Of a stretch of DNA of 64,000 nucleotides, positions 1 to 18,100 are shown piece after piece (positions within the stretch are counted from its first letter, which is position 1; each line of letters starts with the position of its first letter). Source of the DNA: Agelaius tricolor. Lineage: Eukaryota > Chordata > Aves > Passeriformes > Icteridae. A program made the position numbers and the translations under genes. The notes under the pieces are model-generated. The model worked only from the letters and a program-made list of their open reading frames with translations, was not told the origin of the DNA and ran no database searches. The DNA is taken from the NCBI GenBank assembly GCA_023055355.1, contig JALJCS010000035.1:992001-1056000 (forward strand). Direction: 5' to 3'.

Positions 1-218
1 CTCAGGTCATTCTAAGATTCCACTCTATAATTCAGTGGACTGCTTGAAGTCTTGGAATGTGACATTTCTGACCAGGCATTGAGGGGTGGAAAGATGAGAA
101 AATGGAATTTTAGAATACAGAAGAACTGGAAGTGCCTCTCAGTGGAATGAAGCCACTTTGGGAGAACAGCCTTATCTCTTAGAGGCTGAAATGCCCAGAG
201 CTGGAATGGATCTTGTGA

Positions 219-4670
<4,452 letters not shown>

Positions 4671-6035
4671 CCCCGGCCCCGCCTGCATGCAGAGACCTTT
4701 CCAGCCCCGCAGGAGCGCCCCGCAGGAGCGCCCTGCCCTGCCCTCGGAACTGCCTTGTGGCCGGAAAGCTGCCTTACGACCCTCGGCATGTGCTACAAGG
4801 TTCCTTATCATAGGTCAACCATGTCTTAAGGCTCTCCAGCCTCACCACACTGTACCCTGCTTCAGATATAGGTACAACTGCTTTTTTTATATATAGTAAA
4901 CAACCGGGATCGTCTCTGTTCAGTGCATCTCTTTTCCAGATACTCATTGTAAAGCCATTTTATAAAGCATCATGTGAAGGATGAAACTTTTTTTTATCAA
5001 TCCAGAAGCGTCATTCCCAGCGGGTGGGGGGCCAGGACAGACCCCTTGCCGTGGCTGTGCATGCCTTGTGTCCAGCAGCATCCTTCAGGCTCCGGGCTGG
5101 CCGCAGCCTCTCGGATCAGTGAAGACCAAACCGCTCCCGTTTCTTTCTTTTCTCCCAATTGTTGTGATCCGCACACGACCCCTGAGTGAACTGTGAAAAA
5201 CGGCCTTGGGAAGTGTTAGAGGGAAGTGTAGGGATGAGTGAGTAGTGTCCGTTTTTATCCTGCAATCCCATTTGAAGTGTTCTCAGCTCCATCCGTTCGT
5301 GTCCATGCAGTCCAGGCACACCGAGGTGGGTCCCGTCCCCGCACAGCCCAGAGCCCCGCAGCCGCCCGGGCTGGGACAATGTGAACACCAGTGGGAAATA
5401 AACACACAGCACAGGCACAACTAATTTATTAATGTGAGGCCGAGCCAGGCCCTGGGAGGCCCCGGGTCCTGTGGGGCCGGGGCTTCCGCCCTGGATGGAT
5501 GGATGTTGCCTGCCTACAGTTAACATGCCAGTGGATGTGAATCCTTTTTTTTTTTTTTTTTTTTGTTGTTGTTTTGTTGTTGTTTTTTTTATTTTGAGCA
5601 GTATTACAGTGAGTAGTTAGCGTTCTTTTTGTTTAAATAGCTGAAAACTGACATTACAGAAAGTGCCTTAGACACTACAGTACTAAGACAACGTTACATA
5701 TATAATTTGCCTATATAACAATGATTTAATGTATTAATTTTGACTGTGCTTCATATCATGTACCTCTCTAGTCCAAGTGGTATTATTGATATTAGTGACA
5801 ATGAATCAGTGTTAACTAGGAAACTTCTTCTGCCACATGCTCAAAACCCATGGATTTCCCTTTTTGGTTAAAAGCTTTAACATCTGTCGCAAAGGTTTTG
5901 TTGTGTGTGTTTGGATATTTTTAATCAAACTGGCTGTTGACCACCAGGCGTCTGACTGCAAATATCTTGTTTTCTTGTATACCCATATTTCTAGACAATG
6001 ATTTTTGTAAGACAATAAATTTATTCATTATAGAT
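4671..6035 (+). other. MYH10: MYH10 3' UTR
   Basis: Follows the MYH10 stop codon with no further open frame. It starts GC-rich and becomes AT-rich after about 5530, with a long T/TTG tract at 5547-5590. AATAAA occurs at 5397-5402 and again at 6014-6019. The second sits at the end of the AT-rich part and is the likelier main signal, with cleavage about 15-25 bases later. A third AATAAA lies at 6094-6099. The 3' end is inferred, not observed. Confidence 0.7.
6014..6019 (+). terminator. Likely main MYH10 polyadenylation signal
   Basis: AATAAA in AT-rich context about 1.35 kb after the MYH10 stop. An upstream alternative at 5397-5402 would give a shorter 3' UTR. Confidence 0.55.
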
Positions 6036-7114
6036 GCGGCCGCCTGCTCTGTTTACTTACTGGAAGAGCTCTCCCGAGGCTGGCATAGACCTTAATAAAC
6101 GAGATATGACTGGAAGCTGCCTTTTCCCTTCTTCCTCTTTTGTTTGCTTGCTTTTTTTTGTTGTTGTTTTCTTTTTTTTTTTTTCCTTTTATTTTGACCT
6201 AAATACAGCATCAGTGGCTTGGTCCGAGCTGAGTCTTTGCCTTTGAATGCCACTGGCAGGGCCCAGCTGGAGCACAAAGAAACTCTGAGCTGTGGCACAG
6301 GCTCTGAGCTCCTGCCTGCTCCTGAGCAGTTACATCCCATATTTTGGGGTCTTGGGGTGCAGAACCTGCCCTGGAGCTGGGCAGGAAAGGCCTGGGAGCT
6401 GCAGGAGCTGGAGGCCAGGGTGGGAGGTTTTGGCTGGGTCTGGGACCAGGGTGGGATGGATAGGAGGGAGAGGGGGTGGCCATGGGGAGGGTGACCCCGC
6501 TGGGCTGGGGCTGAGGCTCTGGCAGGAGCTCCAGAGGAATGGGATGGGCAGCCCGGGGTAGGGCAGGGCCCCCAGGACAGGGGCACAGCCCCGGGCATGG
6601 ACACGGGCAGGACATGGGCACAACCTCAGAGCTGGACACGGGCACAGCCCCAGGGCCCCCGGGATAGGGGCAGGACATGGGGACAGCCCAGCTCGGCTGG
6701 AGAGCGGCAGCAGCAGCACAGACACAGCTCCAGGCACAGCCCCGGGCACAGAGGGGATGGAGAAACCCGGGAAGGGAAGGGATGGAGCAGCACGGGAGGG
6801 ATGGAGCAGCCCGGGAAGGGAGGGATGGAGCAGCCCGGGAAGGGCCCCAGCCTGGCTCCTGTGCACAGGAAACTCCTTCCAGCTGCTCTAAGGAAGTAAA
6901 AATCCCCCGGAAGGCTCAGCTGGAGGCTTCCAGCACGTACCCAGCAGCAGAGGCTGGGATGGCCCCAGCAGTGCCCAAACTGGGCACCAATCCCAAGGGA
7001 AGGGGTGTGGGATAATGTGGCACTGCCTGAATGCTGCCCCCCCCTCCCCAGGGCTGGCAGAGAACCCTGCTGGACAAAGTAAGAGCCACAGCCACTGGTT
7101 CTGCAAAATCCACT
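6036..7114. other. Intergenic spacer between convergent MYH10 and NDEL1
   Basis: No coding exon seen. It has poly-T runs near 6150-6185 and then GC-rich sequence. At about 6770-6846 there are four copies of a roughly 23-25-bp unit containing GGGATGGAGCAGCCCGGGAA. Both flanking genes end into this spacer. Confidence 0.6.
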
Positions 7115-8428
7115 GATTCCACATTAAAAGAACTTTATTTTTGGAAGATTACTCTCATTTGTTTTCATTCTTTTGAAACCACATCATGTCAGTGGCACCA
7201 GGGTGGAACGGTACATCCTATGGAAACATGCCAGAGAGAGGCTGAATAAATAAAGCTACAAAGCCCAAGTTATGTACAAAGACCTCAGGCAAAGGTATTA
7301 TGTTTACAAATCTATGTACAATAAAACAAATGTAAACAGTCAAATGCAGCAGAGGATGCACAGGAAGGAAGGACCATACAAACCCTAATGGCAAAGGGAC
7401 AATCCCACCTCCACTGCTGGGCCAGTGGGGTTTTTTTTCTCAGCATCTGTAACTCAACCACCTGGGAGCTGCAGAGCCCCTGACCGACGACTGCTGAACC
7501 CTCAGCTCCAACCCTGGCTCCATTTGCTGGATCAGAATAAAAATCCACTGACTCTGAGGCACATGGACAGAGAAACCACACAAATGTGTTGCCTGAAAGA
7601 CCCACAAGGTTCAGTGGCCCCAAAGCGTCAGAGCAGCCCGCAGGTGAGGCTGCACAGTCCAGTCCTACAGCACGGGGTGATGGCAGGGGCTCCTGGGGCC
7701 AGGGGAACAGCAGCTCCCTAAAGCTCCCATGGGTGAGGGACGGAGGCCAGCAGGGCCAGGCAGCTGTGGGGCAGCCCTGGGCACTCCTGAGGGCACAGCC
7801 CCTGGCACTGCCCCCCCTGCTCCAGGGAGAACAGCCCAGCCGTGCCAGGCCCAGCTGGAGGGAGGGCGGGGATGAGCACAGAGCCTGGGCATGGAGCCGG
7901 CCTGGCCAGGCTGGAGCTGCTCACCCAGCCCTGCTCTGACTGCCCCGGCTGCAGCTGCTCCTGAGACAGCGCCTGGGGCTGATCCCGAGTGCCAACGGGC
8001 CCAGGGCCACCACTGGCACCCCAGGGCACTTCCACGAGGTCTGAGAGCAGCAGCTGCAGGGCCTGGCAGGGCACAGGGCAGGGGAGCCTGGCAGAGGAGG
8101 GGACAAGGCTCTGTCAGACCTAAGTGAGAGGAGAGGGAAAGCCAAGGGGGTGAGCTGGGCCTGGCCCCCAGACAGAGCAGGACTCGGTGTCCCCAAGCAC
8201 AGCAGGACTCACTGTCCCCAAGCACAGCAGAGGTGGCAGCTGGTGGGGCCGGGGCACAGAACGTCCACTACAGCGAGAGCAGAAAACAAACTGTATTGAC
8301 AGGACATGGAGGGCTCGGGCTCTCCTCTCAGGGCCATGTTCCAGCAATGGGGTGGCAATGGGGAGGAATCAGGAGCAGTTCTTCTCGAGGTGGGCTGAGA
8401 AAAGCATCCAAGTCCAAGCCCCGGGGGC
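7115..8428 (-). other. NDEL1: NDEL1 3' UTR
   Basis: Minus-strand sequence after the NDEL1 TGA. A poly(A) signal AATAAA lies on the minus strand at 7134-7139, so cleavage near 7115-7120 is inferred, giving a 3' UTR of about 1.3 kb. No other open frame here has protein-like composition. Confidence 0.65.
7134..7139 (-). terminator. NDEL1 polyadenylation signal
   Basis: TTTATT on the plus strand, AATAAA in the sense of NDEL1, in an AT-rich patch. Confidence 0.6.
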
Positions 8429-9105
8429 TCATACGCTCAGGGGGAGCATTCCCGGCGCCGAGGACGGGCGGGAGCCCCCCAGGCCGGGGGGCCCTTGGTC
8501 AAAGCCATTCACGGCCCTGGGGACAAGAGACAGCCCGTTAGGGGAGCAGCAGCCAGGACAGGCCCGCAGGGACCCTGCTCCTCCCTCCTTCCCTCCTCCA
8601 TCCCTGCCAGCAGGGCAGGACGGGCCCGGCCCGGTGCCCGTGCCAGCGCTGGAGCTGGCACGGCCTGGCTGAGGTGACTGTGCCAGGGACGAGTGGCCAC
8701 AGAGCCTGAGCCTGCTGGGCTCACCAGGGGCTGGGCAGGGTCAGGGCAGCCCTCAGGGCATCCCCACCTGTCCCTGGCCTGGCACACCGTGTTAGAGCCG
8801 TGTCCCTGTGCCCAGAGCCAGGGCACTCGTGTCCCTGTGGACAGAAGGGGACTCTCACACACACACACACACACTCATACACTCTCATACACACACTCAC
8901 ACACACTCTCACACACACACACACTCACACCCTCACACTCTCACACACACACTCACACACTCTCACACACACACATACACACACACTCACACTCACACAC
9001 ACACACACACACACTCACACCCTCACACACACATACACACACACTCACACTCACACACACACACACACACACTCACACCCTCACACACACACACACTCAC
9101 ACACA

Positions 9106-9140
<35 letters not shown>

Positions 9141-12100
9141 ACACACTCTCACTCACACTCTCACACTGCCAGCAGTGTCCCAGCCCAGCAAAGCTGGCTC
9201 TGTGCCCCTCCATCCCCACTGGGCTGCAGAGGAGGCTCCCAGTGCTGCACCCCAGGCTGCAGAGGCTCCCTGCCCCAGCACCCCCCTGGAGCTGTGCAGC
9301 TCCTGCCTCCCCAGGGTGTGGGACAGCAGCCTGGGGGTCCAGCAGCTTCTCCACATCTCCTGGGAGCTCCTGGCCCTGCACTGGTTCCTCAGGGATGTTT
9401 GTGTCTCTGGCTGCCTGTCCCTGCAGTGCCATGGGCTTGGTGTCCATGTCCAACCCCTCTCTGCCCTGATTACTAATTTGGACTCATTAATCTGCATCTC
9501 AAGCTGTATTTTGTACTTAGCACCTCATGCCCAAGACTCCTCAGCTCTCAGTATCCAACAAATCCTGGCTGGAAGATTTTCCTGGAGCTGACCAGCCTGG
9601 CCTGAGGGGAAATGGAGCTGCCAAAGCACACCTGGGCACCTGCAGCTGCCCCACTGTGCTGGGCAGGGACAGTGCCACTGAGCAGGGACACTGCTGTCCC
9701 CAGCCACACTGTCCCCTCCCTGCTCCAGCCCTGGCCATCGCCCTGGGCCCTTGTTTGCTTTCCTGCCAGTCACAGCCCACCCACTGCACATCAGCAGGTC
9801 AAGAGCCACAAAATGCTGAAGGAAAATCCCAAACCTTCCACGTGAGCTCCATCCATAAACCACGCTTGCCCTGCGCCCCTGCTGTGACCAGTGCCATCAG
9901 AAACATGCACTTATTGAAAGTATTAAACAGAATTAAACCAAGCAAGCAGCACTCAGGCTTATGTTTGCAACAGGTCACAGCAGCAGAGAGGTTTACTTCA
10001 AGTCAGGAGAAAGAGCAATTGCACTCAGGCTCTGATCAGGGCCCATTAGTGTGGCACTACCAACTCCCTCGTGCAGTTAGCAGAGGCCCAGCCCTGCCCC
10101 AAGCCCCAGGTTACACCACATGCAGCCAATCAGTGCAAATGAATTCATTTACCCATGACCAAGGTGGGGAACATGACCTTCTCACGCCTAGTGGAGAGAA
10201 AGGGACAGTTTATGCACACAAAAATGACATTGCTGAGCACAGAGCAGCTGGGGCCAAGCAGAGGTGCCCAAGCAAGGCTCAGCAAAGCTCTGCTGAGTGA
10301 GCTCTGCACAGCGAGGCTGCTCTGCAGGGGCAGCACAGCACACACACAGCTCCCCTCTCCCAGGAAACCTCTCAATGGGTCAGGGACTGGGAAAACCCAC
10401 ATTTCCCAGCCTGGTGTTCTGGTCAGGGCTGGGGGTACCAGTGCAGGCACCTCTGGCTGCTGGCTGTGAGCACAGGCACTTCTCACACTGAACTTCAGCT
10501 CCTTCCTTAAAACAAAGCCCGAGGGATTCACAAAACCAGCCAAGAATGAGCATCAGCTGTGAGCACAGGGGCAGGCAGGGCTGCAGGAGGGGAACGAGCA
10601 CCTCAGGCTGGCTGTCCAGGGCCTGCAGAGCCCAGAGCAGTTCTGTTTCCTGGACAAAACTGGACTGACATTAACAACCAATTAACAATAATTGCAACAG
10701 CTAAATACAAGTATTCACCCTGAGGACCATCCTCAGGTGCTGTTCTGCCATTCCCTGGCATCTGGACAGAACCTGCATGCTCCTGAAGGGACAAATCTGC
10801 AGGAAAGTGATCTTACACCAGACACTGCTGAGTTTTTAACAAGCAGGTAGCCCTGAGTCCCCCAGGTCTGCAGCCAAGCTCTGGGGCAAGCCCTGCTGTG
10901 CTCCAGGCCTCCCCTAAAGCAGGGCCTTGACAAGAGCTGGAGGCACCTCAAATATTCCAATGAAATGGCAGAGGAGGAAAGCAAACAGAGCTGTAATGGT
11001 AAAATGTAAAACCCAGCACCAGCTGCTCCTGGGGCACTGACTGCAGAGTGGGGCAGGGCTGCACTCACACCTGGAGCAGGGTCACACCTGGTCAGGGTCA
11101 CACTCACACCTGGAGCAGGGTCACACTCACACCTGGGTCAGGGCTGCTCCCCCAGTGCAGCTGCCAGGGCCCAGAGTGGCTCAGGGGACAGCCTGGGAGA
11201 GCCCAGGGGCTGAGGGGACAAGGACAGGACAGGGGGGCCGTGCAGCACCTCTGGCCACTCGCAGATAAGCACACGAACACCTCAGCCCTGGTCCTGTCCA
11301 CTCCCACCCTCAGCATTTCCCTCCAGGCTTCCCCAGCCCTGCCAAGGAGCCTGATGACAATCTGCACAATTAAAAGTGACCCCCACGGCAGAGAGACTCA
11401 GCTTATTGTCCCAGCACACCTCAGCACAGCCCTGCTGCCTGCCAGAGCTGCCAGAAGCCCTGCCCTGCACCTCCTGCTCCCTGCAGGGGCACTGCTGGGG
11501 AGGCACAGCCCAGCCCTGCAGCACACACAGCCCCAGAGGCCGATCTGCACCGGAGTTCAAGGCTCTCAATCCTTCCTTTCCAAACCCCTGCAGTGCTGCA
11601 GAAGCTCCCAGGCCCTGCTCCCCTCCCAGCCCCACTGAGGAGGGATGTGGGGAGCTCAGCTGGCTGCTCTGGCACTTCCACGTTGGAGCCAGCGGGTTTC
11701 ATTCTCTAAAATAAACGCAGGATTGAGGAAGTGCTGAGTGCCAGCACTGAACTGCACTGAGGTTTAACATGCAGGGAGCATGGAGGCTGTTTGCCCTCAG
11801 CACCACTGGAGAACTCCGTGCTTTCCACCTCTGCGGCCCTGAGCAGTGAGGAACTGGGGACTCCCTCCTGCAGCAGCACTGCCAGCATCCCAGAGGGAGC
11901 TCTGAGCACGACACACACCGAGCCCTGCTTCCCAGGCCAGCAATCCCAGCTCCGAGGCTGGCCCACAGCCAGGAGGAGCCAAACTCCAGCACCAATGGTT
12001 CATCCTCCCCTCCTGGAGGGGGTGTGAGCACCAGGACTCCCTCCCTCCTTCCAGGGAACGTCCCTGCCTGCCCTCAGCTCTGGGGGGAATCTCCAGCTGT

Positions 12101-15100
12101 GCTTGTGCCCCTCCCCAGAGCAGGCCTGCAGCTTGGGCACCCCCTCCTCTGCCCCTGAGATGCCCTCACAGGGCTCACTGGCACTCATTGCTCACTGCCT
12201 AGGGTGGCACAGCCACCAGGAGATGGGGCAGATGCCCTCACAGGGCTCACTGGCACTCATTGCTCAGTGCCTGGGGTGGCACAGCCACCAGGAGATGGGG
12301 CAGATGCCCTCACAGGGCTCATTCCTCAGTGCCTGGGGTTGGTACAGCCACCAGATCAGGCAGATGCCCTCACAGGGCTCATTGGCACTCATTGCTCAGT
12401 GCCTGGGGTTGGTACAGGCACCAGGAGATGGGGCAGATTCCCTCACAGGGCTCACTGGCACTCATTGCTCACTGCCTGGGGTTGGCACAGCCACCAGATC
12501 AGGCAGATGCCCTCAGAGGGTCCATTCCCCACTGCCTGGGGTGGCACAGGCACCAGGAGATGGGGCAGGACTGGCACTGCCACCCCACACCTGCTTTTCT
12601 CCCCGCTTCGCAGAAATCCCTGCAGCCCTCGCTCCACGAGCTGCTCCCCCTAGAGCAGAGCTGTGGGGGCTGAGCAGGGGCCATGAGCAGGGCCCCAGAG
12701 GGCTCCCTGAGGGCACAGCAGGGCCTGACTCACTCACCCCTTGTCAAAGAAGGACGTGTGCCCTGGGTGTGGGTACTTGGTGCCGTTGCTGCTCAGCACG
12801 GCGCTGCTGACGTTCCCTGAAATGTAGGATTTCCGTGATGCCTGGTCCTTTGCAAAGTTCCTGCAAGCAGCTAATTTGGATTCTAAGGCCTGTGAAAGAG
12901 GAGGAAAGAACAGTGTTAAAGAAGTGGCACCATGAAGAGGGAGCATTTCGCTGCTCATGAGCCCCAGGCTGCCACGATCAGGACTACGGTGTGATCACCC
13001 TTGGCAATAAAATGGGAACAAAGCTGTCATTTCCTCGTCACCCCACCACAAAGGAAACACACAGATGCTGATGCAGACTGCCAGACATTACTCAGCTCCA
13101 CGAGGGCTCAGATTTGAGAACAGATGAACTCTGAAATAATTACCCAAGATAAGGAAGCCAAACCCTAGCAGAAGTTACCCGAACTTCTTGCCTCAGCAGC
13201 TGCCTTGAGCTGATCAGAGCACTGAGAGTCTAAAGCAGAATCCTCAAGCTTTGAGAGGGACTGGGCACATGGAAATTTGGATTTTTTTTTCACCAGGACA
13301 ATGCCTCCTGGAATGTCTTTCTTAATCTTGGCTTGCAAAATAAAGTCAATTTGTAAAGTTTCACTACCACCCCTCCAAACAGGCCTGGTGAGGTTTTTTT
13401 CCCCTCCCATGTAAAGTGCCAGTGACTCCTGGAAGGAGGAGCAACATCCTGATTCTGTTCTTTAGTCCAGAGCATCACCTGCCCTTTCTGCCCCCATCAG
13501 AGGCTGAATATCCACCTTATCCTGCAGATCCACGTGGTGTAACACACAGCCCTCACTCATTACAGCCTTCAGAACATTGCAAATTCCTGCACTGGGGCCT
13601 GAAATCCATCTCCCCAAATGTGGGGTTTGCTGCTGCTCTGCACAGGTGAGTGAGCCCTGTGCACACTCCTAGGAATGCCTGGAAGTTTATTTAACCTAAC
13701 TCTGGGTGTCACAGATTGTCCCCTGGCCACAGGCAGGGACCTGAGCCCTGTCTCAGCTGCAGGCAGGGAAGCAGAGGGGAAAGCTCCTGCAGAGACAGGA
13801 GTGCAAAGCCTGGGATGGGGCACAGCCCCAAATGAGTGAGCAGCCCCAGAGTGCTCCAGAGCCCTGTCCCAGCGTGGCTCAGGCAGGCTGGGAGAGCAGT
13901 TTGCTTATTTGGCATTTCCTGTCCTGGCAGAGTAATCACAGGGATTGGCACTAAGCTCCCCAAATCCCCGGCAGACTCTTGCTCACAATGATCCCCTGTG
14001 AAACGTGTCACTGCTAACCCCAGCTGTCCTGCTGCCCTTTCAAACCAGCCCTGAGCTCCCAGGGGAGCTGCCAGGGCGCTTTTCATGTCCAAGCCTGCTG
14101 AAACAACCGTGTGAGCTGTCTGCAGCTCAGCCTGGCTCCAGGGCACAGGGCAGAGCCAGCCACAGCTGCCCTGAGCTCCACAGCCCAGAGCAGCTCCTGG
14201 CAGCTCAAAAGTGATTTCTGCTTCCAGGGGGAGAGCCTGGCTCCCGAGCAGCACTGCAGCAGATGTTTAGAGCAGTTCTTCTCTGCTGACAGTGTAATCC
14301 CTTTAAAGGCTCATGCATTTCACTTCCCCACCAGGCACAGATGGGAGCATTTGGCTTTCTCCTCATTTATTTTCTCGCTTTCTTACCAAAGGTTTCCAGG
14401 CTGGTTTTTCTTTCAGTGTCTGTGGCAGATCTCCATGGGAGAGGAGCTGTCCCACCCTGGCAGGGAGATCCCAGCTCCTGCTCACCCAGGGCCTGAGCTC
14501 CAGCTCTGCAGCCCAAGCAGAGGAAGCTGCAGGCTCAGTTAAGGTAAGAACAAGCTGGCAGTGTCTAACCCAGCACTTGAAAATTTTTTTATTCCAAATA
14601 TGAATTTTGTCACTCCAAACTGGATTCAGAACCATAGGATCAGGCTTTAAAAATCGAAATAATTTTAAAAAATAAAGCATTGTCAACTCCTAAGCAGTGA
14701 ATGGATGAGTTGGCTGCTCCAGAGGTACCCAGCAGGGCCCAGGCTGTGCTGTGAGGGAGCACAGGGACAGGAGCCCCAGGGAGAGGCAGAGCTCAGCACT
14801 CACCCCCACTTTGCGTAGCAGATCTCCCACGATGTTGAGTGCAGATATTCGAGCTGAAGGAGTGAGTGGGCTGGTTCCAAACCCATTTGGTATAGCTGCA
14901 AACACAGACACCTCTCATTACTTCACTCCTCCACAGCCCAGGCTTTTCAAAAATTTAAATAAATCAGCTTCTACATTAAAAACAAACCCCAAACATATCT
15001 ACAGTCTTGCTGCAGACATTTCATACAATTACCCACAGTAACTGCAGGATCACCAGGCAGTGAGGATGATAAAGCTTAATTCCTGCCCTGGCTGCCATCA

Positions 15101-18100
15101 GCCCCCCCAGCAGAGTTCATGCCCTCTCCATCTGCAAGGCTACTGACTGCAATCCATCCCAGCAGCCAGAGCTGCCTCTGAAACACCCACTGTTAATCCC
15201 TGGGACTGCCCAGAGCCTCCAGATGGGAAAGGGGTTGGGATCCCACTGCCCCACACAGGAAACAGGACCCCTGAGAAGTCACTGTGGTGCCAGAGACTCC
15301 ACATTCCTGAGCCTGCTCACCCACCACTGCTGCTGCACATGGAGCAGAATTATCAGTCCCTGCACTCCCCTGCATTCCCAAATGTCTGCAGGGCCCCAGT
15401 GCAGGGTGCAAACCCTGCCTGCCCCCAGAGGCAGTGCCCAAGCTTCCCTGTCCTCTGCCAGGCTATTTACTCCTGAAATGCACTGCTGCTGCCCTGGGAT
15501 CAAACACACACCTGCGAGGGTGTGAGACCCACACCCCACCCACCTCTGGTTCCTTAAGGGCAGACCCCATTGCTATGCATGGTACCTTTTGGGGAGGGAA
15601 AACTATTTTCTGATCCTTTTCCAACAGGTGTGGCTGGCAAGGAGAGAGAGGCCTGGACAGCTGAGTCCATCTTCTCACAGTCCAGAGTGGGGGAGCTGGG
15701 TGCTGATTTCCGTGTCACCTCCTGCTGCCTTTCCCTCACAGCCAGCTCCTGCCGCAGGTCTGAGGGTCGAGAGAAGGAAAAAACCCCGCAAAATCCCACA
15801 TCAGTGATTGATTCTCTCACAAACACTCTCGCTGTTCATTTGGGAGGGCCAGCAGCAGCAAATTCCCACCAATCCTGGGTTAGTGCCTGCTGCTGCTTCC
15901 TCCAGGAGTGGGGACACCCCTCAGAGCAGCCCTGTCCCATTGTCCCATCCCATTGTCCCATCCCATCATCCCACCCTATTATCCCACCCCATTGTCCCAT
16001 CCCATTGTCCCACCCCATTGTCCCACCCCATTGTCCCATTCCATTGTCCCACCCCATCATTCCACCCCATTGTCCCATTGTGCCTCCCCATCATCCCAGA
16101 GCAAACAGCCCTGCCTGCCCCACACAGCTCATGTCCCTGGCATGGGGGCAGCTGATTTACATCAGGATTTCTCCCCCTTTGCAGTGTGAGCTCCACGTTC
16201 CCAAAAGTGCAGCTGGACACAAAGAGGAGCTGCTGCTGCTGCTGCTGCTGCTGCTGAGCCCAGCTCCTGCTCAAGCCCAGCTTGGGAGAACAGAGCAGTG
16301 ACCTGTTCCTGTGCTTCCCATTCCCTACATTCTCCTCCCAGTTAATAATCCAAGGGTTGCATCCAATTTCTTGATGCCCTGACAAGTAACAGAGCAGTCC
16401 AAAGGCCAGGGAAAGGACTGGGCCTTAGAAAAGCCTGGCTTTACTCTCACCTCCTCCCCAGACTGCAGCTTATCCCCTCCCTTTCCACAGCTTTTTGCTA
16501 CCAGGGACAGCCAGCACAGCCCAGCAATGGATCTGTCAAATCCTCAGAAAGATGCAAACAAACATTCCAAGTGAGTTGTTCCTTTTTGGGCAGAGCTGCT
16601 TCATTTTCACACATCTCCTATTCCTTGCCTCAGTCTGGTACAAAAGCAAAATTACCTGCACATCACAGCTTTTAGGCTGTAACAAATACTTAGAGCTGAT
16701 TTTAGGTAAAACAGCAGAGCTGAAGTGAGGATCTGTCTGGGCTCCCAGAAGAGGACCTGAGGCTGTTCAGTCAGAAATGTCACACTGGAGTTGGACAGTA
16801 CCAGTTCTTTTAGAGGCTACTGTTCCTGCTTGCTGCCAGGGGGAATAACTCAAAATGCTAAAAATGTCCAAATGACTCATCTAAGAAACAAGATGTCTGT
16901 TTTGCTGATTGTTCCAGTGTTCTAGAAAACAGTCTCCTGGGTTTTGCTGATTTTTCCAGTTTTATTGCCCTAATCTCACATTACAATACATATACTTCCT
17001 CAGAAAATTTCTTTCTTCACATTTATTTCAAAATCCCTGTGCTTCCAATAAAGCTCCTGATTTCCGGGGCATGGATTTGCTTCAAAAAGGTTCAAAAGGA
17101 GAACAGCAACCAAAAATCCCAGCCTGTTGTCAGGCAGCTCCAGGCCTTAAATGAGGAAATATTTTAGAAAGCTTCATTTAGGGAACAAAGCTGCAAACCA
17201 CCAACCTCTAAAGCCATCATTGGCTGGCTTATGAGCAGAAACCTCCACTGTTAGAGAAATCAGTTTATAGCACCAGTAAAAATGCTTCCCCAGCATCCTC
17301 AATGTGAAATCCACTGGGGAATCCCCAATTCCTGCTCTTATCCCAGGACACCATCCCAAACATCTCCCACAGGTCTGAACACAGCCTTTACCAGAACATC
17401 TTAAATAATATATTCAAGGCAATTTGCTTAGAAGGAACATAGAAGACTTCTTTTAAGAGTTACTTGATCATTTATCCTGTGTTTCCCTGTCATTTCCTGT
17501 GCTCTCCCTTCCTGTAAACCCACAGCAAGAGGAACTTCTGAAGCAGCTTCCTCAATTCTCTTATGTCTGTGGAACAGAGTATTTTTGTGTTAAAAATCCT
17601 GAATTCACCAATTATTAATTCTGCCCTAAATGAGGAAATTTTCCTTTTTGGCTACACTGGACGTACAAAGAACACACTGTCAGTAAAACCTGAAGCATGC
17701 AGTTCAAGTCTCATCATGTGAGGCTTTCTAGAAACATGAGCTCTGCTTGCTGCACATCTCTTTTAGCAACCCAGCCCTGCACCAGGAGCCAGAACCAACC
17801 AGACCAGCCATACCTCTTGCTTCATCCTTTAATCTCTGCACAGAGACCAGCAATGACTCCTTGTCATCCAGTTCACTTTCTAAAAATGCATTTCTCTCAA
17901 TAGCTTGGTTCAGCCTTTGTTCAAAGTCCTCCAATGAAACTATTGTTGCCCTAGAAACAAAATCCAGAATATTAGGTTCTTCAGCTCAGCCAGCATAAAA
18001 GCTTATTCAGAAGCATAACAGAAGGAAAATGTTAGCAGGGCTGTGTTCAAGGGAAGCATCTGAAAGCCATGCAAATGCTTCTGAGAAAGGAGTCATCAAA

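Larger units (their letters stand above)
8517..12737 (-). other. Last NDEL1 intron (4.2 kb)
   Basis: Contains the CA microsatellite (8852-9168), a 72-bp minisatellite (12159-12570) and otherwise unremarkable intronic sequence. At 11048-11145 there is a short run of CACACCTGGAGCAGGGTCA-type duplications. No additional exon recognised. Confidence 0.7.

Noticed and set aside
8693..9591. Histidine/threonine-rich frames
   Set aside because: Translation of the CA microsatellite.
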